From Planomonospora sp. ID67723 (GTDB taxonomy: Bacteria > Actinomycetota > Actinomycetes > Streptosporangiales > Streptosporangiaceae), in NCBI RefSeq assembly GCF_015711605.1, contig NZ_JABTEZ010000003.1, forward strand, positions 186,001-250,000: a stretch of 64,000 nucleotides of DNA, read 5' to 3'. A program made the position numbers and the translations under genes. Shown piece by piece: positions 54,862 to 63,730 of the stretch (position 1 is the stretch's first letter; the number at the start of each line of letters is the position of its first letter). The notes below the pieces were generated by a model. It was not told the DNA's origin. It made no database searches and saw only the letters and a list, made by a program, of their open reading frames with translations.

Positions 54862-56934
54862 GTGACCGCAGTTAGCACGGAGACGGGTTATACGGCCCGT
54901 CATCTGTCGGTGCTGGAGGGCCTCGAAGCCGTCCGCAAGCGCCCGGGCATGTACATCGGGTCCACCGACAGCCGCGGTCTCATGCACTGTCTGTGGGAGA
55001 TCGTGGACAACGGCGTCGACGAGGCCCTGGCCGGTCACTGCGACCGCATCGAGGTCGAACTCCACACCGACGGCTCGATCGAGGTCCGCGACAACGGCCG
55101 CGGCATCCCCGTCGACATCGAGCCGAAGACGGGCCTTGCCGGAGTCGAGCTCGTCTACACCAAGCTCCACGCGGGCGGGAAGTTCGGCGGCGGCTCCTAC
55201 GCCGCCTCCGGCGGCCTGCACGGCGTCGGCGCCTCCGTGGTCAACGCCCTCTCCTCCAGGCTGGACGTCGAGGTCGACCGCGACGGCCGGATTCACGAGA
55301 TCAGCTTCCGCAGGGGTGTGCCGGGCGTCTTCGACGGCGACGGGCCCACCGCCAAGTTCAAGAAGAAGTCCGGGCTGCGCGACGGCGGCCCGCTCGCCCG
55401 CAAGGGCACCGGCACCCGGGTCCGCTTCTGGGCGGACCGCCAGATCTTCCTGCCCGAGGCCGAGGTCTCCCTCGACGAGATCCATGTCCGCCTGCGCCAG
55501 ACCGCCTTCCTGGTCCCCGGGCTCACCCTGACGGTGCGCGACAGCCGCGGCGAGGAGTCCACCGAGGAGGAGTTCCGCTTCGACGGCGGCATCTCCGAGT
55601 TCACCGACTTCCTCGCCCGTGACGAGGCCGTCTGCGACGTGCTGCGCCTGCAGGGCGTCGGCCACTTCCACGAGACCGTGCCGATCCTCGACGACCTGGG
55701 TCACATGCACCCCACCGAGGTCCAGCGCGAGCTCACCGTGGACGTCGCTCTGCGCTGGGGCAAGGGCTACGACGCCACCGTGCGCTCCTTCGTCAACGTG
55801 ATCGCCACCCCCAAGGGCGGCACCCACGTCAACGGCTTCGAGCGGGCCCTGGTCCGCACGGTCAACGAGCAGTTGCGCGAGGTCCGCCTGCTCAAGACCG
55901 GCGATGCCCCCGTCACCCGGGAGGACATCTTCGAGGGACTCACCGCCGTGGTGACCATCCGGGTGCCCGAGCCGCAGTTCGAGGGGCAGACCAAGGAGGT
56001 CCTCGGCACCGCGGCGGCCAGCAGGATCGTCTCCCATGTCGTCTCCCGCGAGCTCAAGGAGCTGTTCACCAACCCGTCGCGCACGCTCAAGCCGCAGTTG
56101 CGCGCGGCCCTGGAGAAGATCGTCACGGCGGCCAAGGCGCGCATCGCCGCCCGCGAGCACCGTGACAACCAGCGGCGCAAGACCGCCCTGGAGAACTCCG
56201 CGCTCCCCGCCAAGCTGGTCGACTGCCGCAGCGACGACGTCGACCGCAGCGAGCTGTTCATCGTCGAGGGAGACTCGGCGCTGGGCACCGCACGCGCGGC
56301 CCGGGACTCGGAGTTCCAGGCGCTGCTCCCGATCCGGGGCAAGATCCTGAACGTGCAGAAGGCCTCCGTCGCCGACATGCTGAAGAACGCCGAGTGCGCC
56401 GCGATCATCCAGGTCATCGGGGCGGGCTCGGGCCGTTCGTTCGACATCGAGGCCGCCCGTTACGGCAAGGTCATCCTGATGGCCGACGCCGACGTCGACG
56501 GCGCGCACATCCGGTGCCTGCTGCTGACCCTGTTCCATCGCTACATGCGGCCGCTGGTCGAGGCCGGGCGCGTCTTCGCCGCGGTGCCGCCGCTGCACCG
56601 GATCGAGATCACCAATCCGGGCCGGGGCAAGGAGAAATACGTCTACTGCTACTCCGACGCCGAGCTCCACCGGGTCCTGCGGGACCTGGAACGGCGCGGC
56701 AAGCGGTGGAAGGACCCGGTCCAGCGCTACAAGGGTCTGGGCGAGATGGACGCCGACCAGTTGGCCGAGACGACCATGGAGCCCCGCCACCGGACCCTGC
56801 GCCGGGTCCGGATCGAGGACGTCGAGCAGGCCGAGCGCATCTTCGACCTTCTCATGGGCAGCGACGTGGCTCCGCGCCGCGAGTTCATCGTGGGCAGCGC
56901 GGCCGAGGTCGACCGCGACCACATCGACGCCTGA
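54862..56934 (+). CDS. parE: DNA topoisomerase IV subunit B (GyrB-like)
   Basis: 690 residues from GTG 54862 (AGGGAG 5 bp upstream). GHKL ATPase motifs WEIVDNGVDEALAG, DNGRGIP and GGLHGVGASVVNALS, the transducer domain, and a TOPRIM domain with IVEGDSALGTARAARD and MADADVDGAHIRCLLL. It ends without the GyrB-specific insert. The partner ParC is encoded 1.6 kb downstream on the other strand. The enzyme decatenates daughter chromosomes and relaxes supercoils using ATP. The hrdB-parE-parC neighbourhood matches the second type II topoisomerase locus of streptomycetes rather than gyrBA, which lies near dnaA/oriC. Confidence 0.93.
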   Translation: MTAVSTETGYTARHLSVLEGLEAVRKRPGMYIGSTDSRGLMHCLWEIVDNGVDEALAGHCDRIEVELHTDGSIEVRDNGRGIPVDIEPKTGLAGVELVYTKLHAGGKFGGGSYAASGGLHGVGASVVNALSSRLDVEVDRDGRIHEISFRRGVPGVFDGDGPTAKFKKKSGLRDGGPLARKGTGTRVRFWADRQIFLPEAEVSLDEIHVRLRQTAFLVPGLTLTVRDSRGEESTEEEFRFDGGISEFTDFLARDEAVCDVLRLQGVGHFHETVPILDDLGHMHPTEVQRELTVDVALRWGKGYDATVRSFVNVIATPKGGTHVNGFERALVRTVNEQLREVRLLKTGDAPVTREDIFEGLTAVVTIRVPEPQFEGQTKEVLGTAAASRIVSHVVSRELKELFTNPSRTLKPQLRAALEKIVTAAKARIAAREHRDNQRRKTALENSALPAKLVDCRSDDVDRSELFIVEGDSALGTARAARDSEFQALLPIRGKILNVQKASVADMLKNAECAAIIQVIGAGSGRSFDIEAARYGKVILMADADVDGAHIRCLLLTLFHRYMRPLVEAGRVFAAVPPLHRIEITNPGRGKEKYVYCYSDAELHRVLRDLERRGKRWKDPVQRYKGLGEMDADQLAETTMEPRHRTLRRVRIEDVEQAERIFDLLMGSDVAPRREFIVGSAAEVDRDHIDA

Positions 56935-56943
56935 GAGACGCCC

Positions 56944-56981
56944 GCCCGGTGGTCCCCATGGTGAGGCGGGGATCACCGGGC
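56944..56981. terminator. bidirectional terminator between parE and the carbonic anhydrase
   Basis: 14-bp stem GCCCGGTGGTCCCC/GGGGATCACCGGGC with one G-U pair and a 10-nt loop, between convergent stops. Confidence 0.75.
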
Positions 56982-56998
56982 GCGTCCGGGCTGCGGGA

Positions 56999-57493
56999 TC
57001 ACAGCTCGACGGGCAGGAGCTTTCCGGTGCGCACGTCGTAGATGGCGCCGCCGATGGCCAGGCCCGACGGGAGGAACGGGCTGCTCTTGATCCGGATCAG
57101 GTCGTGGCGGAGCGCGGCGTCCTGGTCGGGGACGGTGTGGAACTCCAGGCTGCGGGTGTCCACACCATGCCCGGCGGCGAGGCGGTGCACGTCCTCGTCG
57201 GTGGCCTTCGCCATGCCGCAGTCGGTGTGCGGCATGACCAGGACCCGGTTCACCCCCAGAAGGTAGACCGCCAGGACGAGCGTGCGAAGCACGTCGTCGG
57301 TCACCCTGGCCCCGGCATTGCGCAGGATCTTGGCGTCACCGGGTTTCAGGCCGAAGACTCCCAGCGGATCGATCCGGGAGTCCATGCACGTGACCACGGC
57401 CAGTCCGCGTGCCGCCCTGCCCGTCAGCTCCGAGTCGGTGAACGTGGCGGAGAACTCCTCGTTGGCGGCCAGCAGGTCGTCGAAGGCACTCAC
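56999..57493 (-). CDS. beta-carbonic anhydrase
   Basis: 164 residues from GTG 57493 (GAGGG 8 bp upstream). The zinc site is Cys36-x-Asp38-x-Arg40 (CMDSRID) and His89-x-x-Cys92 (HTDCG), the full ligand set of the beta class. It interconverts carbon dioxide and bicarbonate in the cytoplasm. It is slightly short for the class, lacking a long N-terminal helix. Single gene with no obvious operon partner. Confidence 0.93.
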   Translation of the reverse strand: MSAFDDLLAANEEFSATFTDSELTGRAARGLAVVTCMDSRIDPLGVFGLKPGDAKILRNAGARVTDDVLRTLVLAVYLLGVNRVLVMPHTDCGMAKATDEDVHRLAAGHGVDTRSLEFHTVPDQDAALRHDLIRIKSSPFLPSGLAIGGAIYDVRTGKLLPVEL

Positions 57494-57661
57494 GTATCCA
57501 TCCCTCGGTCGGTGAAATCGTCGGATCAATAATCCCTCATGCCCGTTTCGTGGATATTTCCGGGGGGCCACCACCGGCCAACTTCCGGAAGATCGCGCGA
57601 TCACCGCTCACTATAGGTAATGATGCCGTGACGCAAGGCCCGCTGTTCTTTGGGAGAATGA

Positions 57662-57979
57662 ATGAACAGGATCGCATCGCTGGCCGGCTATCTGCGTGAT
57701 CAGGCCAGGAGGAAGCTGGACCGGGTGGAAGTCCGAGACAAGGGCAGGAACGCACGCTCGGCGCTCGCCCTGTTGGACGCGACCGTCTATGTGGAGTCGA
57801 TGGCCGACGACGACCCGTTCCTGGAGGCCCTTGAGAAGGCCGGATGCTTCGGCCCGCAGGGCTCCGGTGAGTTCCGGCCCGGAGAGGAGATCACCAGGAT
57901 CATCCGCTTCTGGGAGGCCGGTGAGCCCGGGGAGTTGCTCGCCGAGATCAGATCGGCTCTGCAGGGTTCGCCGGTCTGA
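57662..57979 (+). CDS. small hypothetical protein
   Basis: 105 residues, complete, with GGGAG just upstream. Charged N-terminal helix (YLRDQARRKLDRVEVRDKGR), then a compact acidic half containing FLEALEKAGCFG and FRPGEEITRIIRFWEAGEPG. No signal or membrane segment. Family not recognised. Its own promoter region is the ~60 bp shared with the divergent carbonic anhydrase gene. Confidence 0.65.
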   Translation: MNRIASLAGYLRDQARRKLDRVEVRDKGRNARSALALLDATVYVESMADDDPFLEALEKAGCFGPQGSGEFRPGEEITRIIRFWEAGEPGELLAEIRSALQGSPV

Positions 57980-58081
57980 GTGGCCGCCGCGGCAGGACGC
58001 GTCGCATTGGGGACATTTGCCCGTTGAATCAACCACAACACCATCGTATGGTTTTCAGTGGTGTCTCACACGGGAGGAATC

Positions 58082-58447
58082 ATGGCAATCGCCCGGATGC
58101 GGTCCGTCGTCATCGACTGTCCTGACCCGAAAAGCCTGGCCGACTTCTACAGCGCCCTGCTCGGCTGGGAGGTCACCAGCGTCGAGGACGACTGGGTGGT
58201 GGTCACCGACGGGAGGCCGGAGCGGCTCTGCTTCCAGAAGGCGCCCGACCACCAGCCGCCTGACTGGCCCAGCCCGGACCGGCCCCAGCAGTTCCACCTC
58301 GACGTGACCGTGGACGACCTGGACAAGGCCGAGGCCGAGGTGCTCGCGCTCGGTGCGGTCAAGCACGCGCACCAGCCGAGCGAGGACGACGACTTCCGTG
58401 TCTTCCTCGACCCCGCCGGTCACCCGTTCTGCCTCTGCGTGCCCTGA
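58082..58447 (+). CDS. VOC-superfamily protein (glyoxalase-like)
   Basis: 121 residues from ATG 58082, which has GGGAGG upstream. One VOC module: ARMRSVVIDCPDPKSLADFY at the start, QQFHLDVTVDDLDKAEAEVL in the middle and FRVFLDPAGHPFCLCVP at the end. These are the marks of the glyoxalase_6 group of uncharacterised actinomycete proteins. A lyase or resistance role is possible but not supported further. Convergent with parC. Confidence 0.87.
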   Translation: MAIARMRSVVIDCPDPKSLADFYSALLGWEVTSVEDDWVVVTDGRPERLCFQKAPDHQPPDWPSPDRPQQFHLDVTVDDLDKAEAEVLALGAVKHAHQPSEDDDFRVFLDPAGHPFCLCVP

Positions 58448-58534
58448 GAACGCTCCTGGAAACGCGGGCGGCGCAACGCCGGCCCGCCGCCGGGCCGGAC
58501 GGCCGTCCGGGGCGCCGCGGAGCCCGTCCACCGG

Positions 58535-58568
58535 GAGGCCGGCACGGTCGCACACCTGTGCCGGCCTC
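58535..58568. terminator. parC-side hairpin
   Basis: GAGGCCGGCAC/GTGCCGGCCTC, 11-bp arms and 12-nt loop, directly after the parC stop and between convergent genes. Confidence 0.7.
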
Positions 58569-58580
58569 TCCGGGCAGACG

Positions 58581-61091
58581 CTATTCCTCGCCGTCCCCGG
58601 GTTGCGGGGCCTCCTGCACACCGGAGGCGTGGGCGGTCGTGCCCAGGGCGCCGCCCACCGCCGCCACCGTGTGAGTGAGGCGGACGCCGGAGCCGTCGCG
58701 GCGGCCGAGCTCCTCCGGGAGCGGGACCGGCTTGCCGGTGGCGGAGACGGCGCGGGCCGGGCCGGGGCCCGCCCAGGCGAGCAGCAGCACGTCCTCACCC
58801 TTGAGGAACCGCTGGGCACGGACACCGCCGGTGGCGCGGCCCTTCGCGGGATACTCGGCGAAGTCGGAGATCTTCGCCCCGCCGACCTGGGTGCCGGGCA
58901 GGGCGGTGGAGGATCCGGCGATCGTCACGACCCTGGACTCCAGGGCGGGATCCACGGCGCCGAACCAGATGACGCTCGCCGTGCCGTCCAGCCGGATGCC
59001 GGTCATGCCGCCCGCCGGGCGGCCCTGGGGCCGGACGACGGAGGCGGGGTAACGCAGGAGCTGCGCGTCAGAGGTGATGAAGACCAGGTCGTGGGCCTCG
59101 GAGGCCAGCTCCACGGCGCCCACCACGGTGTCGCCGTCCTTGAGGCCGATCACCTCGAAGTCGTCGCGGTTGGCCGGATAGTCGGGAACGACCCGCTTGA
59201 CCACGCCCTGCGCGGTGCCCAGCGCCAGGCCGGGCCCGTCCGGGTTGAGGGACCCGATGCCCACGACCGTCTCGCCGGGGTTCAGGGTGACGTACTCGGA
59301 GACCGGATGACCGCCGGACAGCGACGGCGGACTGGCCGACGGAGGCAGTATCGGCAGGTCGACGACCTGGACCCGGATCATCCGGCCCTGGCTGGTGACC
59401 ACGCCGACCTCGCCCCGCACCGTGCTGTCCACGACCGAGACCAGCACGTCGTGGGCCGAACGATCGCCCTCACCTGCCAGCGGGGAGGCGTCGGCCGTAC
59501 GGGCCAGCAGGCCGGTGGAGGAGAACAGGACCCGGCACGGGTCGTCGGCGACCTCCAGCTCCAGCGGCGCCGCCGCCTTCCTGGGCGCACCGGAGGACTC
59601 CAGCAGGACCGTGCGGCGCGGGGTGCCGTAGGTCTTGGCGACCTGGGCCAGCTCGTCGGAGACGACCTTGCGCAGCCGGGTCTCCGACGACAGGATCTCG
59701 CTCAGCTCGGCGATCTCGTCCCGCAGGGTCTGCTGCTCCCGGTCGAGCTCCAGCTTGTCGTAGCGGGTCAGGCGGCGCAGCGGGGTGTCGAGGATGTAGC
59801 CGGCCTGGATCTCCGAGAGCTCGAAGACCTCGATCAGGCGCTCCCGCGCCTGGCCGGAGTCGTCGGAGGAGCGGATGACCTGGATGACCTCGTCGATGTT
59901 GAGCAGGGCGATGACGAGACCCTCGACGAGGTGCAGGCGTTCCTCGCGCTTGCGGCGGCGGTACGCCGAGCGGCGGCGGACCACGTCGAGGCGGTGGTCC
60001 ACGTAGACCTGGAGCAGCTCGCGCAGGCCCAGCGTGCGCGGCTCGCCGTCGACCAGCGCGACGTTGTTGATGCCGAAGCTCTCCTCCATCGGCGTCAGCC
60101 GGTAGAGCTCCTCGAGGACGGCCTCGGGGATGAAACCGTTCTTGATCTCGATGACCAGCCGCAGACCCCGGTGCCGGTCACTGAGGTCCTTCAGGTCGGA
60201 GATGCCCTGCAGCTTCTTGGCGGTGACCAGCTCGCGGATCTTGGTGACCACCCGCTCCGGGCCCACGTTGAACGGCAGTTCGGTGACGATGATGCCCTTG
60301 CGCCTCGGGCTGACCTGCTCGATCGCGCACTTGGCGCGCATCCGGAAGGTGCCCCGGCCCCGGGCGTAGGCGTCGCGGATGCCGTCCAGCCCGGTGATGG
60401 TGCCGCCCGTGGGCAGGTCGGGGCCCGGGACGAACCGCATCAGCTCCTCGAGCGTGGCGTCGGGCTTCTTGATCAGGTGGCGGGCCGCGGCGACCACCTC
60501 GACGAGGTTGTGCGGCGCCATGTTCGTCGCCATGCCGACCGCGATGCCGGTAGCCCCGTTGACCAGCAGGTTCGGGAAGGCCGACGGCATGACCGTGGGT
60601 TCGGTCTCCTGGCCGTCGTAGTTGGGCTTGAAGTCGACGGTGTCCTCGTCGATCGACTGCACCATCGCCATGGCCGAGGCGGCCAGGCGGGCCTCGGTGT
60701 AGCGCATCGCGGCGGGCAGGTCGTCGGGAGAGCCGAAGTTGCCGTGCCCGTCGACCACCGGCAGCCGCATCGAGAACGGCTGCGCCATGCGGACCAGCGC
60801 GTCGTAGATGGCGGTGTCGCCGTGCGGGTGGAGCTTGCCCATGACGTCGCCGACGACCCGCGACGACTTGACATGCCCCCGGTCGGGGCGCAGGCCCATC
60901 TCGCTCATCGAGTAGAGGATGCGGCGCTGGACCGGCTTGAGGCCGTCGCGGGCATCGGGCAGCGCACGCTGGTAGATCACCGAGTATGCGTACTCGAGGA
61001 AACTCGTGCGCATCTCCGCGGAGACGTCGATGTCGACGATCCGCTCCTCGAAGTCTTCGTCGGGTGGGGGTGTGGTCGTCCGTCGGGCCAT
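58581..61091 (-). CDS. parC: DNA topoisomerase IV subunit A (GyrA-like)
   Basis: 836 residues from ATG 61091 (ATG 61100 is also in frame). The breakage-reunion domain has the quinolone-pocket segment [17 protein letters not shown] and active-site Tyr131 in [11 protein letters not shown]. The long coiled tower follows ([20 protein letters not shown]), then a beta-pinwheel C-terminal domain with GyrA-box-like blades but no full GyrA box that I can see. The quinolone-position residue is Thr93 rather than Ser. It works with ParE (54862-56934) as topoisomerase IV. Confidence 0.93.
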   Translation of the reverse strand: MARRTTTPPPDEDFEERIVDIDVSAEMRTSFLEYAYSVIYQRALPDARDGLKPVQRRILYSMSEMGLRPDRGHVKSSRVVGDVMGKLHPHGDTAIYDALVRMAQPFSMRLPVVDGHGNFGSPDDLPAAMRYTEARLAASAMAMVQSIDEDTVDFKPNYDGQETEPTVMPSAFPNLLVNGATGIAVGMATNMAPHNLVEVVAAARHLIKKPDATLEELMRFVPGPDLPTGGTITGLDGIRDAYARGRGTFRMRAKCAIEQVSPRRKGIIVTELPFNVGPERVVTKIRELVTAKKLQGISDLKDLSDRHRGLRLVIEIKNGFIPEAVLEELYRLTPMEESFGINNVALVDGEPRTLGLRELLQVYVDHRLDVVRRRSAYRRRKREERLHLVEGLVIALLNIDEVIQVIRSSDDSGQARERLIEVFELSEIQAGYILDTPLRRLTRYDKLELDREQQTLRDEIAELSEILSSETRLRKVVSDELAQVAKTYGTPRRTVLLESSGAPRKAAAPLELEVADDPCRVLFSSTGLLARTADASPLAGEGDRSAHDVLVSVVDSTVRGEVGVVTSQGRMIRVQVVDLPILPPSASPPSLSGGHPVSEYVTLNPGETVVGIGSLNPDGPGLALGTAQGVVKRVVPDYPANRDDFEVIGLKDGDTVVGAVELASEAHDLVFITSDAQLLRYPASVVRPQGRPAGGMTGIRLDGTASVIWFGAVDPALESRVVTIAGSSTALPGTQVGGAKISDFAEYPAKGRATGGVRAQRFLKGEDVLLLAWAGPGPARAVSATGKPVPLPEELGRRDGSGVRLTHTVAAVGGALGTTAHASGVQEAPQPGDGEE

Positions 61092-61214
61092 GTCGAACAT
61101 TCTGCCGAAGGACGGGGGGTGCCCGCGACGTGAACACGGTGACGGACCGTTATGGAGGGGTACGGGATGCCCGCACCGGAAGGCGGCCGGCCCGGGCTCC
61201 GCCGTCAGGGAGCG

Positions 61215-61793
61215 TCAGGGGCGGGTGCGGGGACCGGCGCCGGGCCAGGGGCCGGGGGTGAGGCCCTCGTCCTCGTCGCCGGGCGCGTTGAGCCTGGTGT
61301 CGTAGATGCGGAACCCCCGTGCCTGATAGGCGGCCAGCGCCACCGGGCCGTCGAGGGAGCAGGTGTGCAGCCACACCCGGCGGGTCGGCTCGCGGTCGGG
61401 GTGGCGCTCGGCCAGGTCCCAGGCGCGGGCCGTGCAGAACTCCAGCAGGCGCCCGCCCGCGCCCTTGCCGATCGCCCAGTGCACGAGTCCGAAGGAGGCC
61501 ACCTCGACCGCCCCGCCGTCCTGCGGGACCAGCTCGGCGTATCCGGCGGGGGTGCCTCGATGGTAGGCCACCCAGGTCTCCACACCCCGGCCCAGCCACT
61601 CGTCCCACTGCCGCCAGGTCCACGGCAGCCGGTCGGTCCACTGCCAGTCGCCGCCGACGGCGGTGTAGAGGAACCGGTTGAACTCGGGGGAGCGGACCTC
61701 CGAGCGGACGATGTCGAGCTCGATCGCCGGGGGCTTGGCCGGGAGCAGATCGGCCGGTGAGGTCTGTTCGAGATACCAGGTGGTGACGTCCAT
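61215..61793 (-). CDS. GNAT N-acetyltransferase
   Basis: 192 residues from ATG 61793; the frame is open far upstream but family-like sequence starts here. The GNAT core is VEVASFGLVHWAIGKGAGGR (acetyl-CoA loop) and ALAAYQARGFRIYDTRL at the C-terminus. The N-terminal half (FNRFLYTAVGGDWQWTDRLP) matches a common actinomycete GNAT subtype of unknown substrate. It is divergent from a broken gene, 56 bp away. Confidence 0.87.
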   Translation of the reverse strand: MDVTTWYLEQTSPADLLPAKPPAIELDIVRSEVRSPEFNRFLYTAVGGDWQWTDRLPWTWRQWDEWLGRGVETWVAYHRGTPAGYAELVPQDGGAVEVASFGLVHWAIGKGAGGRLLEFCTARAWDLAERHPDREPTRRVWLHTCSLDGPVALAAYQARGFRIYDTRLNAPGDEDEGLTPGPWPGAGPRTRP

Positions 61794-61849
61794 AGTGAGG
61801 TCATGAAACCACGCTCCGGACGGTCCGCCGCAACCGGTCGGAACCGGGG

Positions 61850-62561
61850 ATGATCTCCGAGAGTGCGCCGTTCGAGGGCTCGCCCTCGGAGAAGTTCGCC
61901 GACGGCGCCGCGGGGATCGAGGCCCCCGAGGCCGGGGCGGTGGGGGACTTCTCCGCCGAGGACGTCGGACGTCCGCTCGGCCCTCGAGGTCAGCAGCCGC
62001 ATGCTGCAGGCCGCCTACCTCGACAGGAAGACGCTGCTCGGCGGGAAGCCGGACGCCTACGCCAAGCTGCTCGATCCCGAACAGCGGACGTTCTTCCTGG
62101 AGAACCTCGACCACAAGGACCTCGACAAGAACACCCGGGCCTGGGTCTTCAGCTTCGCGCCGGGGACGACCGAGCTGGTCGGCGACGTCGTCAAGGTGGA
62201 GGCGAAGCTGGTCCCGGAGGCCGCCAAGGACGAGAACGGCGACCCCGAGCTGAGGGTGAACTGCGAGGCCCGCTTCGTCTATGCGGTCCGTCCCGCGGGC
62301 AAGGCGGCGCCGATCGTCCGGGTGATGGCCTACGCCAAGGCGCGTCACCAGTTCTGGCGGGACGAGCCCGAGGGCGAGCTCCGCCACTGGGAGGGCGAGT
62401 CGGAGGACATGTGGGCCGCCGGGACCGTGTGCGGTTCCCCCGACGGCTTCCATCGGCCCGCCTTCTCCGGGGAGAGCGGCAGCGGACCGGTGGACGACGC
62501 CTACGACGGCAAGGCCGCTCCGCTGAAGGATGACGAGTGCGGGGCGGTCGAGGAGGTCTGA
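61850..62561 (+). pseudogene. frameshifted and 5'-truncated gene for an uncharacterised actinomycete protein
   Basis: Coding sequence continues across two frames. Frame one (61850-61966) reads SPSEKFADGAAGIEAPEAGA ... FSAEDV. Then a 7-bp duplication, GGACGTC at 61960-61966 and again at 61967-61973, shifts the frame by +1. Removing one copy restores AEDVRSALEVSSRMLQAAYL and an uninterrupted frame to the stop at 62561. Known relatives, as I recall, have an extra N-terminal secretion or membrane segment before the FADGAAG region, which is missing here because an in-frame stop lies at 61796. Both lesions argue for a non-functional gene, but a sequencing error could cause the duplication. Confidence 0.75.
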
Positions 62562-62649
62562 CGGGGCCCTGCCGCGGCCGGCCCCTCCGGCTGCGGTACG
62601 GCTCTCGCCCGGGCCCTCCCGAGGCGGTGCGGTGCTCGCGCTCGGAGCG

Positions 62650-62679
62650 CTGCGGTCCCGGCGGCCGCCGGGACCGCAG
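62650..62679. terminator. 30-bp perfect palindrome
   Basis: 15-bp arms beginning CTGCGGTCCCGGCGG with no spacer, between the pseudogene and the dioxygenase promoter. Probably an old terminator, but the absence of a loop is unusual. Confidence 0.6.
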
Positions 62680-62700
62680 GTGTCCAGATCCTGGCCCGAA

Positions 62701-62714
62701 GTGACTCAGGTCAC
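62701..62714. promoter_or_regulatory. upstream inverted repeat of the TauD-type gene
   Basis: GTGACTCAGGTCAC, 5-bp arms (GTGAC/GTCAC) around TCAG, about 26 bp upstream of a -10-like TATGCT (62740-62745). In position it could be an activator or second repressor site. Confidence 0.4.
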
Positions 62715-62749
62715 TCTCTTCCGGGATGCGGTTCGGGCATATGCTTGAC

Positions 62750-62763
62750 CAAGCGGTTGCTTG
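62750..62763. promoter_or_regulatory. inverted-repeat operator at the TauD-type promoter
   Basis: CAAGCGGTTGCTTG, 5-bp arms (CAAGC/GCTTG) around GGTT, at the predicted transcription start downstream of TATGCT. It has the same size and layout as the site at 1201-1214. Confidence 0.55.
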
Positions 62764-62859
62764 ATTGGCGCGGTCGGGCGCCGCTGCGGGCTGAACGGGC
62801 CGGGGCCGGCGTCCCGGCCTCCGGGACTGGCGTGCGGACACCCACACAGGAGCGTCAAG

Positions 62860-63681
62860 ATGATCGAGTTCAAGCAGGTGACCAGGCACATCGGCGCCGA
62901 GGTGAGCGGCGTCGACCTTCGCAAGCCGCTGTCGGAGGGCGAGGTCGAGGAGATCCGCCGGGGCTGGCTGGAGCACAAGGTCCTCTTCTTCCGCGACCAG
63001 CACATCACCGACGAGGAGCACATCCGCTTCGCAGAGAACTTCGGCACGATCAACCACCCGGCCTTCAAGAAGGACAGCGGCAGCGCCATCCACGTCCTCG
63101 ACCAGACCGACCCCAAGGGCGAGGGCGGCGACGAGTGGCACAGCGACAACACCTTCGAGCCGGTCCCGCCGATGGGTTCGCTGCTGCGCTGCGTCCAGCT
63201 GCCCAGCGTCGGCGGCGACACCCTGTGGGCCAACGCCTGCATGGCCTACGAGACGCTCTCTCCGCCCATCCAGCGGCTCTGCGAGGAGCTCACCGCCGTC
63301 CACGACATCACGGCCTCGATGAAGAAGGCCATCTCCAAGGGCCACGACTTCGACTTGGCCGAGATCCAGGCCAAGTGGCCGCCGATCGAGCGGCCCGTCG
63401 TGCGCGTGCACGCCGAGACCGGACGCAAGGCGCTGTTCGTCAACCGCGCCTCCACCACGCGGCTGGTGCAGCTGTCCGACCGGGAGAACGAGGCGCTGCT
63501 GCCGTACCTGATCGACCACATCCGCTCCCCCGAGTACCAGGTCCGGCTCAACTGGCGTCCGGGCACCCTGGCCTTCTGGGACAACCGCAGCACCCAGCAC
63601 TACGCGGTGGCCGACTACACCGAACGCCGCCGCATGCACCGGGTCACCGTCAACGCCTTCCCGGAGCACCAGGACGGGTAA
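62860..63681 (+). CDS. TauD/TfdA-family Fe(II)/2-oxoglutarate dioxygenase
   Basis: 273 residues from ATG 62860 (AGGAG 8 bp upstream; the frame is open to 62761). Iron ligands His94 and Asp96 (WHSDNTF) and His247 (STQHYAV), and 2-oxoglutarate-binding Arg261 (RMHRVTVNAF), are all present. The segment DLRKPLSEGEVEEIRRGWLE at the start is typical of the taurine / 2,4-D / alkylsulfate dioxygenase family. The co-substrate chemistry is certain from motifs; the primary substrate (taurine, alkylsulfate, other) is not. A TetR-type operator overlaps its promoter. Confidence 0.92.
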   Translation: MIEFKQVTRHIGAEVSGVDLRKPLSEGEVEEIRRGWLEHKVLFFRDQHITDEEHIRFAENFGTINHPAFKKDSGSAIHVLDQTDPKGEGGDEWHSDNTFEPVPPMGSLLRCVQLPSVGGDTLWANACMAYETLSPPIQRLCEELTAVHDITASMKKAISKGHDFDLAEIQAKWPPIERPVVRVHAETGRKALFVNRASTTRLVQLSDRENEALLPYLIDHIRSPEYQVRLNWRPGTLAFWDNRSTQHYAVADYTERRRMHRVTVNAFPEHQDG

Positions 63682-63730
63682 AAGCCGGCGGCGGGGCGAA
63701 ACGGTCACCGGGAACTGATACCAATGACCG

